Positions 24,704 to 32,905 of a stretch of DNA of 64,000 bases are shown piece by piece. Each line of letters opens with the position of its first letter. Position 1 is the stretch's first letter. Below the pieces are notes generated by a model that saw only the letters and a list, made by a program, of their open reading frames with translations, was not told where the DNA came from and did not search any database. This DNA is from Brevibacillus fulvus (GTDB lineage: Bacteria; Bacillota; Bacilli; Brevibacillales; Brevibacillaceae): contig NZ_JAFBEB010000001.1 of the NCBI RefSeq assembly GCF_016908525.1, forward strand, positions 250,501-314,500. The letters run 5' to 3'. The position numbers and the translations under genes were made by a program.

Positions 24704-24778
24704 AAAACCACTCGAGCCACGGCGCTGCTCTTTGTCAGGGACAAGGATCAGCCGCCGGCAAGCCGGGTGGTTTTTCTT
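24704..24778 (+). terminator. Intrinsic terminator after yphF
   Basis: AAAACCACTCG (24704-24714) pairs with CGGGTGGTTTT (24764-24774) around a structured internal region, followed by TTTTTC. From the end of this hairpin to spoIVA (about 155 bases) I see no confident promoter. Confidence 0.7.
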
Positions 24779-24933
24779 TTTCTTGTTTTGGTTCTATTGT
24801 TTCTATTTCCACATAAACTGGTATCGTCCATTCACTGGAGTGCGAGATTTCTCCGCTAAAAAAAATGGTTATGAGGGATAATTCGAAAAAACAATCATAG
24901 TGTAAAAATAGACAAACTCAAAGGAGGTCATCG

Positions 24934-26415
24934 ATGGTGGAACGAATCGACATCTTTAAGGACATTGCAGAGCGAACGGGCGGTGATATCTATCTAGGAG
25001 TAGTTGGTCCTGTCCGGACGGGAAAATCCACTTTTATCAAAAGATTTATGGAGTTGGTGGTCATTCCGAACATTGCGTCGGAAGCGGAACGGATTCGCGC
25101 AACGGATGAGTTGCCGCAGAGTGCCTCTGGACGGACCATTATGACCACAGAGCCAAAGTTCGTACCGAACCAAGCAGTTCAAGTAAACGTGGCAGAAGGT
25201 CTTACCATAAATGTCCGCCTCGTTGACTGTGTTGGCTACACCGTACATGGTGCGAAAGGCTTTGAAGACGAAAATGGTCCGCGGATGGTGAACACCCCTT
25301 GGTATGAGGAACCGGTTCCATTTGAGGAAGCGGCAGAAGTGGGGACACGCAAGGTTATCCAGGAACACTCCACAATCGGTATCGTAATCACGACGGACGG
25401 TTCCATCGCAGAAATTCCCCGTCATGGTTACGTGGAAGCGGAAGAGCGAGTCATCAACGAATTAAAAGAAGTAGGAAAACCGTTTGTCATTTTGGTCAAC
25501 TCCACTCGGCCGCGTTCCGAAGAGGCGCAAGCGTTGCGAGCTGAATTGGAGGAAAAATATGACGTACCGGTTCTGGCGTTGTCTGTCGATCATTTGACCG
25601 AGCAGGAAGTGTTGCTGCTGTTGCGTGAAGTCTTGTATGAATTCCCGGTACACGAAGTAAATGTGAACCTGCCAAGCTGGGTCATGGTGTTGGAAGATGG
25701 ACACTGGCTTCGTCAAAATTATGAGGAAGCTGTACGGGATACCGTTAAAGATATACGCCGCCTGCGCGATGTGGATCGGGTGGTCGGCTCGTTTAGCGAA
25801 TATGACTTTATCGAGCGGGCGGCTTTGGCCGGGATGCATATGGGGCAAGGTGTGGCAGAGATCGATCTGTATGCACCGGACGAACTGTACGATCGCATCT
25901 TGATGGAAATCGTCGGGGTTGAGATCGCCGGGAAAGACCATTTGTTGAAGATTATGCAGGAATTTGCCCACGCCAAGCGGGAATATGATCAGGTCGCAGA
26001 TGCATTACATATGGTGCGGACGACCGGATATGGCATTGCTGCCCCATCTCTGCACGAGATGACATTGGACGAACCGGAAATGATCCGTCAAGGGCCCCGC
26101 TTCGGTGTACGGCTGAAGGCAACAGCACCATCGATTCATATGATCCGGGTAGATGTTGAGTCGGAATTTGCGCCCATCATTGGTACGGAAAAACAAAGCG
26201 AAGAGCTGGTGCGCTACCTGATGCAGGATTTTGACAAAGATCCGCTTTCCATCTGGAACTCCGATATTTTTGGCCGCTCGCTGCATTCCATCGTGCGTGA
26301 AGGAATCCAGGCAAAAATTACGATGATGCCGGACAACGCCCGCTATAAATTGCAGGAGACGCTTGGCCGGATTATTAACGAAGGGTCCGGCGGGTTAATT
26401 GCGATTATCTTATAA
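24934..26415 (+). CDS. spoIVA: Stage IV sporulation protein A (spore coat ATPase)
   Basis: A 493-residue protein of the SpoIVA family, the ATPase that polymerises on the forespore surface to form the basement layer of the coat. Walker A GPVRTGKS lies at about residues 25-32; DCVGYTVHGAKG is the switch/Walker B region and NSTRPRS a TRAFAC-GTPase-like motif. The C-terminal anchoring region ends GRIINEGSGGLIAIIL, as in Bacillus. The length equals the family norm. The ATG follows AAAGGAGGT. Confidence 0.98.
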   Translation: MVERIDIFKDIAERTGGDIYLGVVGPVRTGKSTFIKRFMELVVIPNIASEAERIRATDELPQSASGRTIMTTEPKFVPNQAVQVNVAEGLTINVRLVDCVGYTVHGAKGFEDENGPRMVNTPWYEEPVPFEEAAEVGTRKVIQEHSTIGIVITTDGSIAEIPRHGYVEAEERVINELKEVGKPFVILVNSTRPRSEEAQALRAELEEKYDVPVLALSVDHLTEQEVLLLLREVLYEFPVHEVNVNLPSWVMVLEDGHWLRQNYEEAVRDTVKDIRRLRDVDRVVGSFSEYDFIERAALAGMHMGQGVAEIDLYAPDELYDRILMEIVGVEIAGKDHLLKIMQEFAHAKREYDQVADALHMVRTTGYGIAAPSLHEMTLDEPEMIRQGPRFGVRLKATAPSIHMIRVDVESEFAPIIGTEKQSEELVRYLMQDFDKDPLSIWNSDIFGRSLHSIVREGIQAKITMMPDNARYKLQETLGRIINEGSGGLIAIIL

Positions 26416-26447
26416 AAATGAGAAAAAAGACCTAGAAAAAGTGGGGA

Positions 26448-26475
26448 GCTTCCGGTAAACCGGAAGCCTTTTTTG
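26448..26475 (+). terminator. Intrinsic terminator after spoIVA
   Basis: GCTTCCGGT and ACCGGAAGC form a perfect 9-bp stem with a two-base loop drawn tightly, followed by CTTTTTTG. Confidence 0.88.
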
Positions 26476-26538
26476 TTTTTTCGGTAGAATTCGACATGAA
26501 AAGGCTTGAATTTACAATAACGGTATATTACTATAAGC

Positions 26539-26566
26539 TTGTCAGATCGGCAAAATTAACCATAAT
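26539..26566 (+). promoter_or_regulatory. Promoter for the HU gene
   Basis: TTGTCA and CATAAT are 16 bases apart, with the -10 ending about 73 bases before the start of the HU gene. Confidence 0.5.
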
Positions 26567-26639
26567 GCGTATAAAACCAAGAATTTCAGTAAAGAAAAAT
26601 AATACCGAAGCGGCAATCCTTGAGGGGAGGTGAATAGGA

Positions 26640-26912
26640 ATGAATAAGACAGAATTAGTTGCAAAAGTAGCTGAGACTACCGAACTCACCAAAAAAGATG
26701 CGACGAAAGCAGTTGACGCTGTTTTGGATGCAATTGCGGAAGCGTTGAAAAACGGTGATAAAGTTCAATTGATCGGTTTTGGTAACTTCGAGGTTCGTGA
26801 ACGTGCGGCGCGTAAAGGTCGTAACCCGCAAACCGGGGAAGAAATCGAGATTGCTTCCAGCAAAATTCCTGCTTTCAAACCAGGAAAACAATTAAAGGAC
26901 TCCATCAAGTAA
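26640..26912 (+). CDS. hup: DNA-binding protein HU
   Basis: A 90-residue HU-family histone-like protein (Hbs in B. subtilis). The N-terminus [12 protein letters not shown], the dimer core [20 protein letters not shown] and the DNA-intercalating arm [11 protein letters not shown] are canonical, ending [12 protein letters not shown]. The ATG follows GGGGAGGTG. It is monocistronic between a promoter and a terminator, and lies between spoIVA and folE as in B. subtilis. Confidence 0.98.
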   Translation: MNKTELVAKVAETTELTKKDATKAVDAVLDAIAEALKNGDKVQLIGFGNFEVRERAARKGRNPQTGEEIEIASSKIPAFKPGKQLKDSIK

Positions 26913-26935
26913 ATTGTAGTCGATTAAAACCTACA

Positions 26936-26966
26936 TAAAAATCCACATGTATATGTGGATTTTTTA
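26936..26966 (+). terminator. Intrinsic terminator after HU
   Basis: AAAAATCCACAT and ATGTGGATTTTT pair around loop GTAT, with a T-run. Confidence 0.9.
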
Positions 26967-27063
26967 TCGTTTATAAACGATGCCGGAACCGGAAACTTCG
27001 CTGGCAGTGCTGCTGTTTGGCGAAGTTTTTTTACAGTTTCGGTTTTGCTTTTTTCAGGGGTTG

Positions 27064-27072
27064 TGGTAAGAT
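27064..27072 (+). promoter_or_regulatory. Extended -10 promoter for folE
   Basis: TGGTAAGAT, an extended -10 element, lies 48 bases before the GTG start of folE. The -35 region (TTTGCT) is weak. Confidence 0.4.
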
Positions 27073-27119
27073 GGGCTTGGTTTATGTCCATGTGGTTTTT
27101 GGAAAGGAGAAGGAAAACA

Positions 27120-27683
27120 GTGAGTGTTGATCACGCGAAAATTGAACAAGCAGTTCGGATGATTTTGGAAGCCGTAGGCGAAAATCCGGACCGGGAAGGT
27201 TTGCTCGATACACCGAAAAGAGTAGCGAAAATGTACGCAGAAGCGTTTGAAGGTTTGGATGTTGACGAGGAGCAATATTTTGAGACGATTTTCAGCGAAG
27301 ACCATGAGGAGATTGTTCTCGTTAAAGATATTCCGTTTTTCTCGATGTGTGAGCATCACCTTGTTCCGTTTTTTGGAAAGGCGCATGTGGCTTATATTCC
27401 CCGCGGCGGTCGCGTAGTGGGATTAAGCAAACTGGCGCGGGCGGTGGAAACAGTAGCGCGCAGACCCCAGCTTCAGGAAAGAATCACCTCGACCGTTGCC
27501 AATGCCATTATGAAAAAACTCGAGCCGCATGGCGTGGTTGTCGTCGTTGAAGCGGAACATATGTGCATGACGATGCGCGGCGTGAAGAAGCCGGGAGCGA
27601 AAACGGTCACCACCTCTGTCCGCGGCGTTTTCGAGCAAGATGCGGCAGCTCGGGCAGAAGTGATCAATTTGATCAAGCTGTAA
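27120..27683 (+). CDS. folE: GTP cyclohydrolase I
   Basis: A 187-residue enzyme making 7,8-dihydroneopterin triphosphate, the first folate step (MtrA in B. subtilis). Zinc ligands are in CEHH (C77, H80) and EAEHMCM (cysteine about 148), and SVRGVF is a family signature. The GTG at 27120 ([10 protein letters not shown]) has AAAGGAGAAGG upstream; the open frame back to 26955 overlaps the HU terminator. In B. subtilis mtrA and mtrB form one operon; here they are separated by 1.2 kb. Confidence 0.96.
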   Translation: MSVDHAKIEQAVRMILEAVGENPDREGLLDTPKRVAKMYAEAFEGLDVDEEQYFETIFSEDHEEIVLVKDIPFFSMCEHHLVPFFGKAHVAYIPRGGRVVGLSKLARAVETVARRPQLQERITSTVANAIMKKLEPHGVVVVVEAEHMCMTMRGVKKPGAKTVTTSVRGVFEQDAAARAEVINLIKL

Positions 27684-27730
27684 GCTTAAGGGACGCGAGC
27701 GATCGTCCGGACGGTAAATGCAAAGGGACA

Positions 27731-27764
27731 AAAAACGCCTTTTATCCGGAACCATCCGATAAAC
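27731..27764 (+). terminator. Intrinsic terminator after folE
   Basis: AAAAACGCCT pairs with AGGCGTTTTT, extended inside by TTTATC/GATAAA with one bulged C. Confidence 0.88.
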
Positions 27765-27823
27765 AGGCGTTTTTCCGCTTCCTCGCACAGCGGAAATTTT
27801 TTTTGGTACTTAGCCCAAAATAC

Positions 27824-27853
27824 TTGCATGGGTATGAGTCTGCATGCTATACT
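27824..27853 (+). promoter_or_regulatory. Promoter for tRNA-Pro
   Basis: TTGCAT, 18 bases, then TATACT with a TGC extension. It lies about 93 bases before the tRNA. Confidence 0.5.
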
Positions 27854-27946
27854 ATGATTGCTTCGGTAAAGAGCGTTTGTAACGCAATTCCGGATGAATC
27901 CCGTTTTTAACGCAACGTTAATGAGCGGGTGAAGCTGAATGATCAT

Positions 27947-28023
27947 CGGGATGTGGCGCAGCCCGGTAGCGCGCACCCTTGGGGTGGGTGAGGTCCAGGG
28001 TTCAAATCCCTGCATTCCGACCA
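27947..28023 (+). tRNA. tRNA-Pro (anticodon GGG)
   Basis: A 77-base cloverleaf. The acceptor stem is CGGGATG/CATTCCG (one G-T), the D-arm is GCGC/GCGC, the anticodon stem CACCC/GGGTG encloses loop TTGGGGT (anticodon GGG), the T-arm CAGGG/CCCTG encloses TTCAAAT, and 3' ACCA is encoded. It is a single-gene transcription unit with its own promoter and terminator. GGG reads CCC and CCU proline codons. Confidence 0.97.
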
Positions 28024-28027
28024 TATG

Positions 28028-28072
28028 AAAGCACTTCTTTGGCGAGTTGGCTCGCAGTGAAGTGCTTTTTTA
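28028..28072 (+). terminator. Intrinsic terminator after tRNA-Pro
   Basis: AAAGCACTTC and GAAGTGCTTT pair around an inner GCGAG/CTCGC hairpin, followed by TTTT. Confidence 0.88.
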
Positions 28073-28099
28073 TTTTGGTTAGCTGATGCTAAATATTGC

Positions 28100-28128
28100 T
28101 TGGCGCGGACCGGATAATCCTCTATAAT
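28100..28128 (+). promoter_or_regulatory. Promoter for the transglycosylase-mtrB unit
   Basis: TTGGCG, 17 bases, then TATAAT, 33 bases before the transglycosylase gene. Confidence 0.6.
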
Positions 28129-28160
28129 GAGGGTAGATTTCAAGGAAAGGTTGGAGCTCC

Positions 28161-28841
28161 ATGAAGGTAACTCCACAGCTGCAAAACCTGTCTCGATACA
28201 TAACGGAACCGTCTCTCAACCCGTTGGCCGCAATCGGTGACAGCGGAAGCGAAGATGCGGCTTTTCAGGATGTGCTCGATGCCCGGCTCGCTGCCGGACA
28301 GCGGGTCATTACCGCTGAAGAGATTATTGCCGACCTGGACGGAACGCCTACTTTTGGATACAAAGGATTCTCTGCGGGGACGCTAACGGACCGCGGTCAA
28401 GGGGAAGCAACCCAAAACTCGGCTTCTGTTCGCTCCATTACGGACACAATCGAAACGATCGCGAAAAAGTATGGGGTAGACACCGACCTGGTGAAAGAAG
28501 TCGTCAGAGCAGAATCCAATTTCAATCCAAACGCCGTCTCGCGCGCAGGCGCAAAAGGACTGATGCAGCTGATGGACAGCACAGCCAGATCCATGCATGT
28601 GCGCAATGTGTACGACCCGGTGCAAAATCTGGAAGGCGGCACCAAATATTTGCGAAGCCTGCTGCAACGTTTCGATGGCAATGTAAAAGTAGCTTTGGCC
28701 GCTTATAACGCCGGACCTGGACGGATCCGTCAGCTCGGGATCGATGATGACGAGGAATTGGAAGAAAAGGCATACTTGTTGCCGGAGGAAACGCGGCGAT
28801 ATGTGGCGAAAATAACGAGTCGCCTGGATCAGCAAGGGTAA
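28161..28841 (+). CDS. Soluble lytic transglycosylase-domain protein
   Basis: A 226-residue protein whose C-terminal half is an SLT domain that cleaves peptidoglycan glycan strands. The catalytic glutamate is in [14 protein letters not shown] (about residue 117), with AKGLMQLM and [12 protein letters not shown] as the other family blocks. The first 90 residues are of no recognisable domain and there is no clear signal peptide, as in B. subtilis CwlQ (YjbJ). The ATG follows AAGGAAAGG. It lies just before mtrB, 73 bases apart with no terminator between, so the two may be cotranscribed. Confidence 0.85.
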   Translation: MKVTPQLQNLSRYITEPSLNPLAAIGDSGSEDAAFQDVLDARLAAGQRVITAEEIIADLDGTPTFGYKGFSAGTLTDRGQGEATQNSASVRSITDTIETIAKKYGVDTDLVKEVVRAESNFNPNAVSRAGAKGLMQLMDSTARSMHVRNVYDPVQNLEGGTKYLRSLLQRFDGNVKVALAAYNAGPGRIRQLGIDDDEELEEKAYLLPEETRRYVAKITSRLDQQG

Positions 28842-28914
28842 GGAACATATTCTTTTCCAGGACGGGCAGACTAGCAAACAAAATGGCAAATTCGCCAGCC
28901 GAGGGGGGACGACA

Positions 28915-29145
28915 ATGGAAAACATCATTAATAACATGCAGGACTTTTTTGTTATCAAAGCCAAGGAGAACGGCGTCACTGTAATCGGGTTGACACGCGG
29001 CTCCGATACCCGCTTTCATCATACAGAAAAACTGGACAAGGGCGAAGTGATGATTGCCCAGTTCACGGAACATACCTCCGCAATCAAAGTAAGAGGAAAA
29101 GCGATTATTCAAACCCGCCACGGGGTCATTGATACGGAAGAATAA
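28915..29145 (+). CDS. mtrB: trp RNA-binding attenuation protein (TRAP)
   Basis: A 76-residue TRAP protein. In Bacillus, 11 subunits form a ring that, when loaded with tryptophan, binds eleven (G/U)AG triplets in trp leader RNA. The RNA-contacting Lys, Lys and Arg of the family correspond here to K39, K58 and R60 (TEKLDKGE and AIKVRGKA). The tryptophan-pocket Thr/His segment FTEHTS and GLTRGSDT are intact. The ATG has GAGGGGGG upstream and a terminator follows. Its likely target is the triplet array before trpE at 38.5 kb. Unlike in B. subtilis, it is not next to folE. Confidence 0.96.
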   Translation: MENIINNMQDFFVIKAKENGVTVIGLTRGSDTRFHHTEKLDKGEVMIAQFTEHTSAIKVRGKAIIQTRHGVIDTEE

Positions 29146-29150
29146 CGGAC

Positions 29151-29177
29151 AAAAGCAGGCATAGCCTGCTTTTTTTG
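29151..29177 (+). terminator. Intrinsic terminator after mtrB
   Basis: AAAAGCAGGC and GCCTGCTTTT pair around ATA, followed by more T. Confidence 0.9.
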
Positions 29178-29207
29178 TTTGTACAATGAAGTAGAGGAGG
29201 GATGTCT

Positions 29208-29729
29208 ATGTTCCGCAATCTACTGACGGCTTTTTTTGCTTCGGCGCTGCTGGCATTGCTTCTGTCTGTTGTGCCCACCGTAAAATGGCAAGACAGCGCC
29301 CAGGAAGTAACCGTGTTTCGTCCCGAAAAACCGATTGTGTTGAGCGAGCAAAATCTGATGGATTTGTTTACTTTGCTGCAAACACATTATAATATTAAGC
29401 GTGTAAAATGGGAAAACCAGTCAATCTTTGTTGATTTCTCGGTCCCTTCTGCGGCGAAGGCTGAACTTGCCGAGATTTACAGGGATTTTTACGAGGTCGC
29501 TTATGAAGCATTTCATTACACGCAAAACACACGGCATGTTTATTTTCGCATGCTGGAAGAGAACGAGGCGGAGTCCGGGGTGAAACTGCTGGTGGCGATC
29601 GAAGCCGATCGGCCGCAGTCCGTTGCCCAGTTGATCCCGCCTGATCAGGTTAAAGATATGAAAACCTACATTGAAGAGACGTATCCGGTGCAATTTGATC
29701 CTTTTTTTGCTAAGAGTGTTAGTCCATAA
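29208..29729 (+). CDS. Hypothetical membrane-anchored protein
   Basis: A 173-residue protein with an N-terminal signal anchor (LLTAFFASALLALLLSVVP, about residues 4-22) and a soluble extracytoplasmic domain. The latter looks alpha/beta, with patterns such as SEQNLMDLFTLLQTHYNIKR and AEIYRDFYEVAYEAFHYTQN. I do not recognise the family. The ATG at 29208 is seven bases from GAGGAGGG; the ATG at 29202 is too close. It lies between mtrB and hepS and has no obvious link to either. Confidence 0.65.
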   Translation: MFRNLLTAFFASALLALLLSVVPTVKWQDSAQEVTVFRPEKPIVLSEQNLMDLFTLLQTHYNIKRVKWENQSIFVDFSVPSAAKAELAEIYRDFYEVAYEAFHYTQNTRHVYFRMLEENEAESGVKLLVAIEADRPQSVAQLIPPDQVKDMKTYIEETYPVQFDPFFAKSVSP

Positions 29730-29737
29730 TCAGGAAG

Positions 29738-29748
29738 TATGATATGAT
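29738..29748 (+). promoter_or_regulatory. Possible -10 elements for hepS
   Basis: Two overlapping TATGAT hexamers lie about 45-55 bases before hepS. No convincing -35 accompanies them. Confidence 0.3.
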
Positions 29749-29792
29749 TAAAAGGATTCAGGTACAGGCTGTTGGCGTTTGAAGGAGGACTC

Positions 29793-30626
29793 ATGAGTAT
29801 AGAAAAAACACCCGTAATGAATGAACTGAGAGAAATAAGTGAACAAATCAGCAAACGGGTCTCTCTTTCCTTTGTGGAAAAATACGTTGATATCCCTGCG
29901 TTAGCAGAGGAACGCCTTGCTCTTCTCTATATTTATTTGCGTGAAGAGGGGGTGGACGCGGAGAGATCGAAAATTTTGTGCATCACGACCGGATTGGTAC
30001 AACTGGGAATGGACACACATGAAACGGTGAAAACTTCCTATGATGCAACCCTCTCGGCCGAACGCACACGTCAGCTCACCGTACTGGCAGGCGATTTTTT
30101 CAGCGGCTATTATTATCAATTGTTGGCGGATGCGGGTGAGGTCGAAGCGATACGGGTGCTGGCAGAGGCGATTGAGCAGGTCAACGAAGCCAAGATGAAG
30201 CTTTACATGCTGGAGCGGGAAAATAAGTTGTCCTTTGATCTGTATTTGCCGTTGCGCAAAACGATCGATACGGCTCCTTTCGTTGCCTTTGTGAAATTTT
30301 TTTCAAAGCAGGACGAAAGCCGGCGCTTCTGGATCTCCCTCTTTGAAGAAAGCTCGGCAGCGGAGCGCATGATCGAAGAATGGGAGCAATTAAAATGGCA
30401 GCAGCAAAATCCGATCGGTTTTTCGCAAGTTTTGTTGCAAAAACAGGGTTTCTCTTTGGCGAACGTGCTGTCCGGTATTGAAGCAAAAGCGATGGAATTG
30501 CTCTCCGGCTGTGAGCAGCTGGTGAAAAGCTTTCAGCCAATTGAAAATCAAAATCCGCTAACCTGGATCATGTCGCGCTATTCCAATCGGGTAAGTCGCT
30601 TGAAACGGGTAGTTGAGGAGTTGTAA
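29793..30626 (+). CDS. hepS: Heptaprenyl diphosphate synthase component 1
   Basis: A 277-residue HepS-family subunit. With HepT it makes the C35 side-chain precursor of menaquinone-7. The protein is all-helical and has no Asp-rich motif, as expected for the non-catalytic component. The segment [20 protein letters not shown] and the central [13 protein letters not shown] are typical of the family. The ATG at 29793 follows GAAGGAGG; a TTG at 29772 lies upstream in frame. menG follows five bases later. Confidence 0.88.
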   Translation: MSIEKTPVMNELREISEQISKRVSLSFVEKYVDIPALAEERLALLYIYLREEGVDAERSKILCITTGLVQLGMDTHETVKTSYDATLSAERTRQLTVLAGDFFSGYYYQLLADAGEVEAIRVLAEAIEQVNEAKMKLYMLERENKLSFDLYLPLRKTIDTAPFVAFVKFFSKQDESRRFWISLFEESSAAERMIEEWEQLKWQQQNPIGFSQVLLQKQGFSLANVLSGIEAKAMELLSGCEQLVKSFQPIENQNPLTWIMSRYSNRVSRLKRVVEEL

Positions 30627-30631
30627 ACTCG

Positions 30632-31351
30632 GTGAAACAGGAACAGATAAAGGGGAAAGCCGAGTTTGTCCACTCGGTGTTTGAAAGCATTGCCAATGAA
30701 TACGACCGAATGAACAACGTTATCAGTTTCGGCTCCCATGTGGCGTGGCGAAACTATACGATGCGTCAGCTGAACATCCAACCTGGACAAGCTGCCATAG
30801 ATGTGGCCTGCGGTACTTGCGACTGGACGATTGCGCTCGCCCAGGCCGTTGGACAGGACGGAAAAGTGGTCGGACTGGATTTCAGTCAAAACATGCTGGA
30901 TGTGGGCAGCTATAAAGTTTCCCGGCAAGGGCTGAACCACATCGTTCAATTGGTCAACGGGGACGCGATGCAGCTTCCCTATGACGATAATTCGTTTGAT
31001 TATGCCACGATCGGTTTTGCCTTGCGAAATGTACCTGATATCCAAACGGTTTTAAATGAGATGACCCGTGTGGTCAAGCCGGGGGGGAAAGTCGTATCCC
31101 TGGAAGTATCCAAACCCCCGTTTATTCCTTACCGCAAATTATTTTATTTGTATTTCTACAAGATTCTGCCTCTTGTGGCCAAGTTGATTGTCAACAAATA
31201 TGAAGAATACGCCTGGCTGCCGCAGTCTTTGACCCATTTTCCGGACAGCAAGGAATTGGCGCGGATGTTTGTCCAGGCAGGCCTGGAGCCGGTCCAGGTA
31301 AAACTGTTCATGGGCGGCGTTGCTGCTTTACATATCGGTACAAAAAAATAG
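30632..31351 (+). CDS. menG: Demethylmenaquinone methyltransferase
   Basis: A 239-residue SAM-dependent methyltransferase of the UbiE/MenG family, which performs the last step of menaquinone synthesis. Motif I is [14 protein letters not shown] (about residues 52-65), with [15 protein letters not shown] and GFALRNVPD downstream, all characteristic. The start is GTG ([13 protein letters not shown]). It lies between hepS and the UbiA-like gene, the Bacillus hepS-menG-hepT order broken by two inserted genes. Confidence 0.95.
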   Translation: MKQEQIKGKAEFVHSVFESIANEYDRMNNVISFGSHVAWRNYTMRQLNIQPGQAAIDVACGTCDWTIALAQAVGQDGKVVGLDFSQNMLDVGSYKVSRQGLNHIVQLVNGDAMQLPYDDNSFDYATIGFALRNVPDIQTVLNEMTRVVKPGGKVVSLEVSKPPFIPYRKLFYLYFYKILPLVAKLIVNKYEEYAWLPQSLTHFPDSKELARMFVQAGLEPVQVKLFMGGVAALHIGTKK

Positions 31352-31393
31352 CAGAGGAACATACTTGTGTAGGATAGGAAGTGTTTGCACAAC

Positions 31394-32257
31394 ATGCGTA
31401 AATTAAAAATAATCCTTGAGATGATCAAGTTCGAACACTCGATTTTTGCCTTGCCGTTTGCCTTCATCGGCGCGGTTTTGGGGAACATCGTCCTCGAACA
31501 TTCCTGGCCAACCTGGTGGGAAATCATCTGGGTAACAGTGGCGATGGTCGGGGCTCGTAGCGCGGCCATGTCATTGAACCGGCTGATTGACCGCTATATT
31601 GATGCGAAAAACCCGCGAACAGCAAACCGCGCGATTCCGGCCGGCTTGATCAGCGCAAAAGAAGCCGTCGTCTTTATTATCGTTTCCTTCATCGTCATGC
31701 TTGTTGCCGCTTACCAGCTGAATATGCTGGCCTTTAAGCTTTCGCCGTTGGCTGTTTTTGTCCTTATTTTGTATTCCTATACGAAACGCTTTACTTGGCT
31801 TTGCCATTTTGTGCTCGGGGTCGCGCTCGGGTTTGGTCCGCTGGGCGGATGGATTGCCACCACCGGCCAGGTCAACGCGATGGCGATGGTGCTCTTCTTT
31901 ACCGTCATGTTCTGGTCGGCTGGTTTTGATATTTTGTATGCTTGTCAGGATCACGATTTTGATCGGAAAGAGGGACTCTATTCGGTGCCCAGCCGATTCG
32001 GTATCGCCAATTCGCTGGTTATTGCCCGGTTTTGCCATTTGCTGACGTTTGTCGGTCTGGTGTCGATCTATCTGATGGCATCGCTGTCCATCTGGTTTTT
32101 GGTTGGCGTTATTGTGGCGGGCCTGATTTTGATTTATGAACACAGCTTGGTGAAACCGACCGATCTGTCCAAGTTGAATGTGGCCTTTTTTGCCATGAAC
32201 GGAACGTTGAGCGTCCTGCTGTTTGCTTTCACCATGCTGGACTTGGTGATCGCATGA
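31394..32257 (+). CDS. UbiA-family prenyltransferase (MqnP/4-hydroxybenzoate type)
   Basis: A 287-residue membrane prenyltransferase with about eight membrane segments. The first Asp-rich motif is NRLIDRYID (about residues 66-74) and the second DILYACQDHDFDRKEG (about 183-198). The opening KIILEMIKFEHSIFALPFAF is the pattern of the 4-hydroxybenzoate/MqnP subgroup rather than MenA. In organisms using the futalosine route, such an enzyme prenylates the menaquinone head-group precursor; that role here is inferred from the cluster. The ATG at 31394 is chosen; the TTG at 31385 is an alternative. The stop overlaps the UbiX start (ATGA). Confidence 0.85.
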   Translation: MRKLKIILEMIKFEHSIFALPFAFIGAVLGNIVLEHSWPTWWEIIWVTVAMVGARSAAMSLNRLIDRYIDAKNPRTANRAIPAGLISAKEAVVFIIVSFIVMLVAAYQLNMLAFKLSPLAVFVLILYSYTKRFTWLCHFVLGVALGFGPLGGWIATTGQVNAMAMVLFFTVMFWSAGFDILYACQDHDFDRKEGLYSVPSRFGIANSLVIARFCHLLTFVGLVSIYLMASLSIWFLVGVIVAGLILIYEHSLVKPTDLSKLNVAFFAMNGTLSVLLFAFTMLDLVIA

Positions 32258-32847
32258 ACAAACGAATTGCGGTCGGGATTACAGGTGCCAGCGGAGCGGT
32301 GTATGGAGTGCGACTGGTGCAGGAATTGCTCCGCTGCGGCCATCTTGTACATTTGATGATAACGGAAGCCGGCTGGCAGGTGTTTCGGGATGAGCTGGGG
32401 TGGGAAACGGACAACCGCGAGCAGCTGATCAAGGAAAAGCTGCAGCGAGACTTCCCGGGACAGCTGCATTATTGGACACTGCGCGATTTTTCTTGTCCGG
32501 CGGCAAGCGGTTCCTATCGCTGTGACGGCATGGCGGTCGTTCCCTGCTCAATGGGAACGTTGTCCGGACTGGCCCATGCCGCATCCGGCAATTTGCTGGA
32601 ACGCTGCGCCGACGTCATGCTGAAGGAAGGGCGCAAGCTGGTGCTCGTTCCCCGCGAGACACCTCTGCACGCGATTCACTTGGAAAATATGTTGAAGCTG
32701 GCGCAGACAGGGGCCAGGATTGTCCCGGCGATGCCGGGATTTTACCATCAGCCGGAAACGATGGATGATTTGATTAACTTTGTCGTTGGCAAGGTACTGG
32801 ATTCACTGGACATCGATCATGCATTGTTTCGACGTTGGGGTGATTGA
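32254..32847 (+). CDS. ubiX: UbiX-family flavin prenyltransferase
   Basis: A 197-residue flavoprotein of the UbiX/Pad1 family that makes prenylated FMN, the cofactor of UbiD-type decarboxylases. The N-terminal GITGASGAVYGVRLV (about residues 8-22), VVPCSMGTLSGLAHAASGNLLERCADV and LVLVPRETPLHAIHLENM are diagnostic. It is coupled to the UbiA-like gene by a four-base overlap. A UbiD partner is not in this window. Confidence 0.92.
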   Translation: MNKRIAVGITGASGAVYGVRLVQELLRCGHLVHLMITEAGWQVFRDELGWETDNREQLIKEKLQRDFPGQLHYWTLRDFSCPAASGSYRCDGMAVVPCSMGTLSGLAHAASGNLLERCADVMLKEGRKLVLVPRETPLHAIHLENMLKLAQTGARIVPAMPGFYHQPETMDDLINFVVGKVLDSLDIDHALFRRWGD

Positions 32848-32905
32848 TTGCAAGCAAAGACGAGAATTGGCAAAACTAATTAATGGGACAAGTCAGGTGG
32901 ATCGG

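Noticed and set aside
24840-24933. Possible sigma-E promoter before spoIVA (GGATAATT / CATAGTGT)
   Set aside because: Both boxes are poor matches and the spacing is shorter than usual; expected from biology but not supported well by the sequence.
27563-27910. Open frames around the folE 3' end and the tRNA-Pro promoter
   Set aside because: They are shadows of folE and of the terminator-promoter-tRNA stretch and start without ribosome sites.
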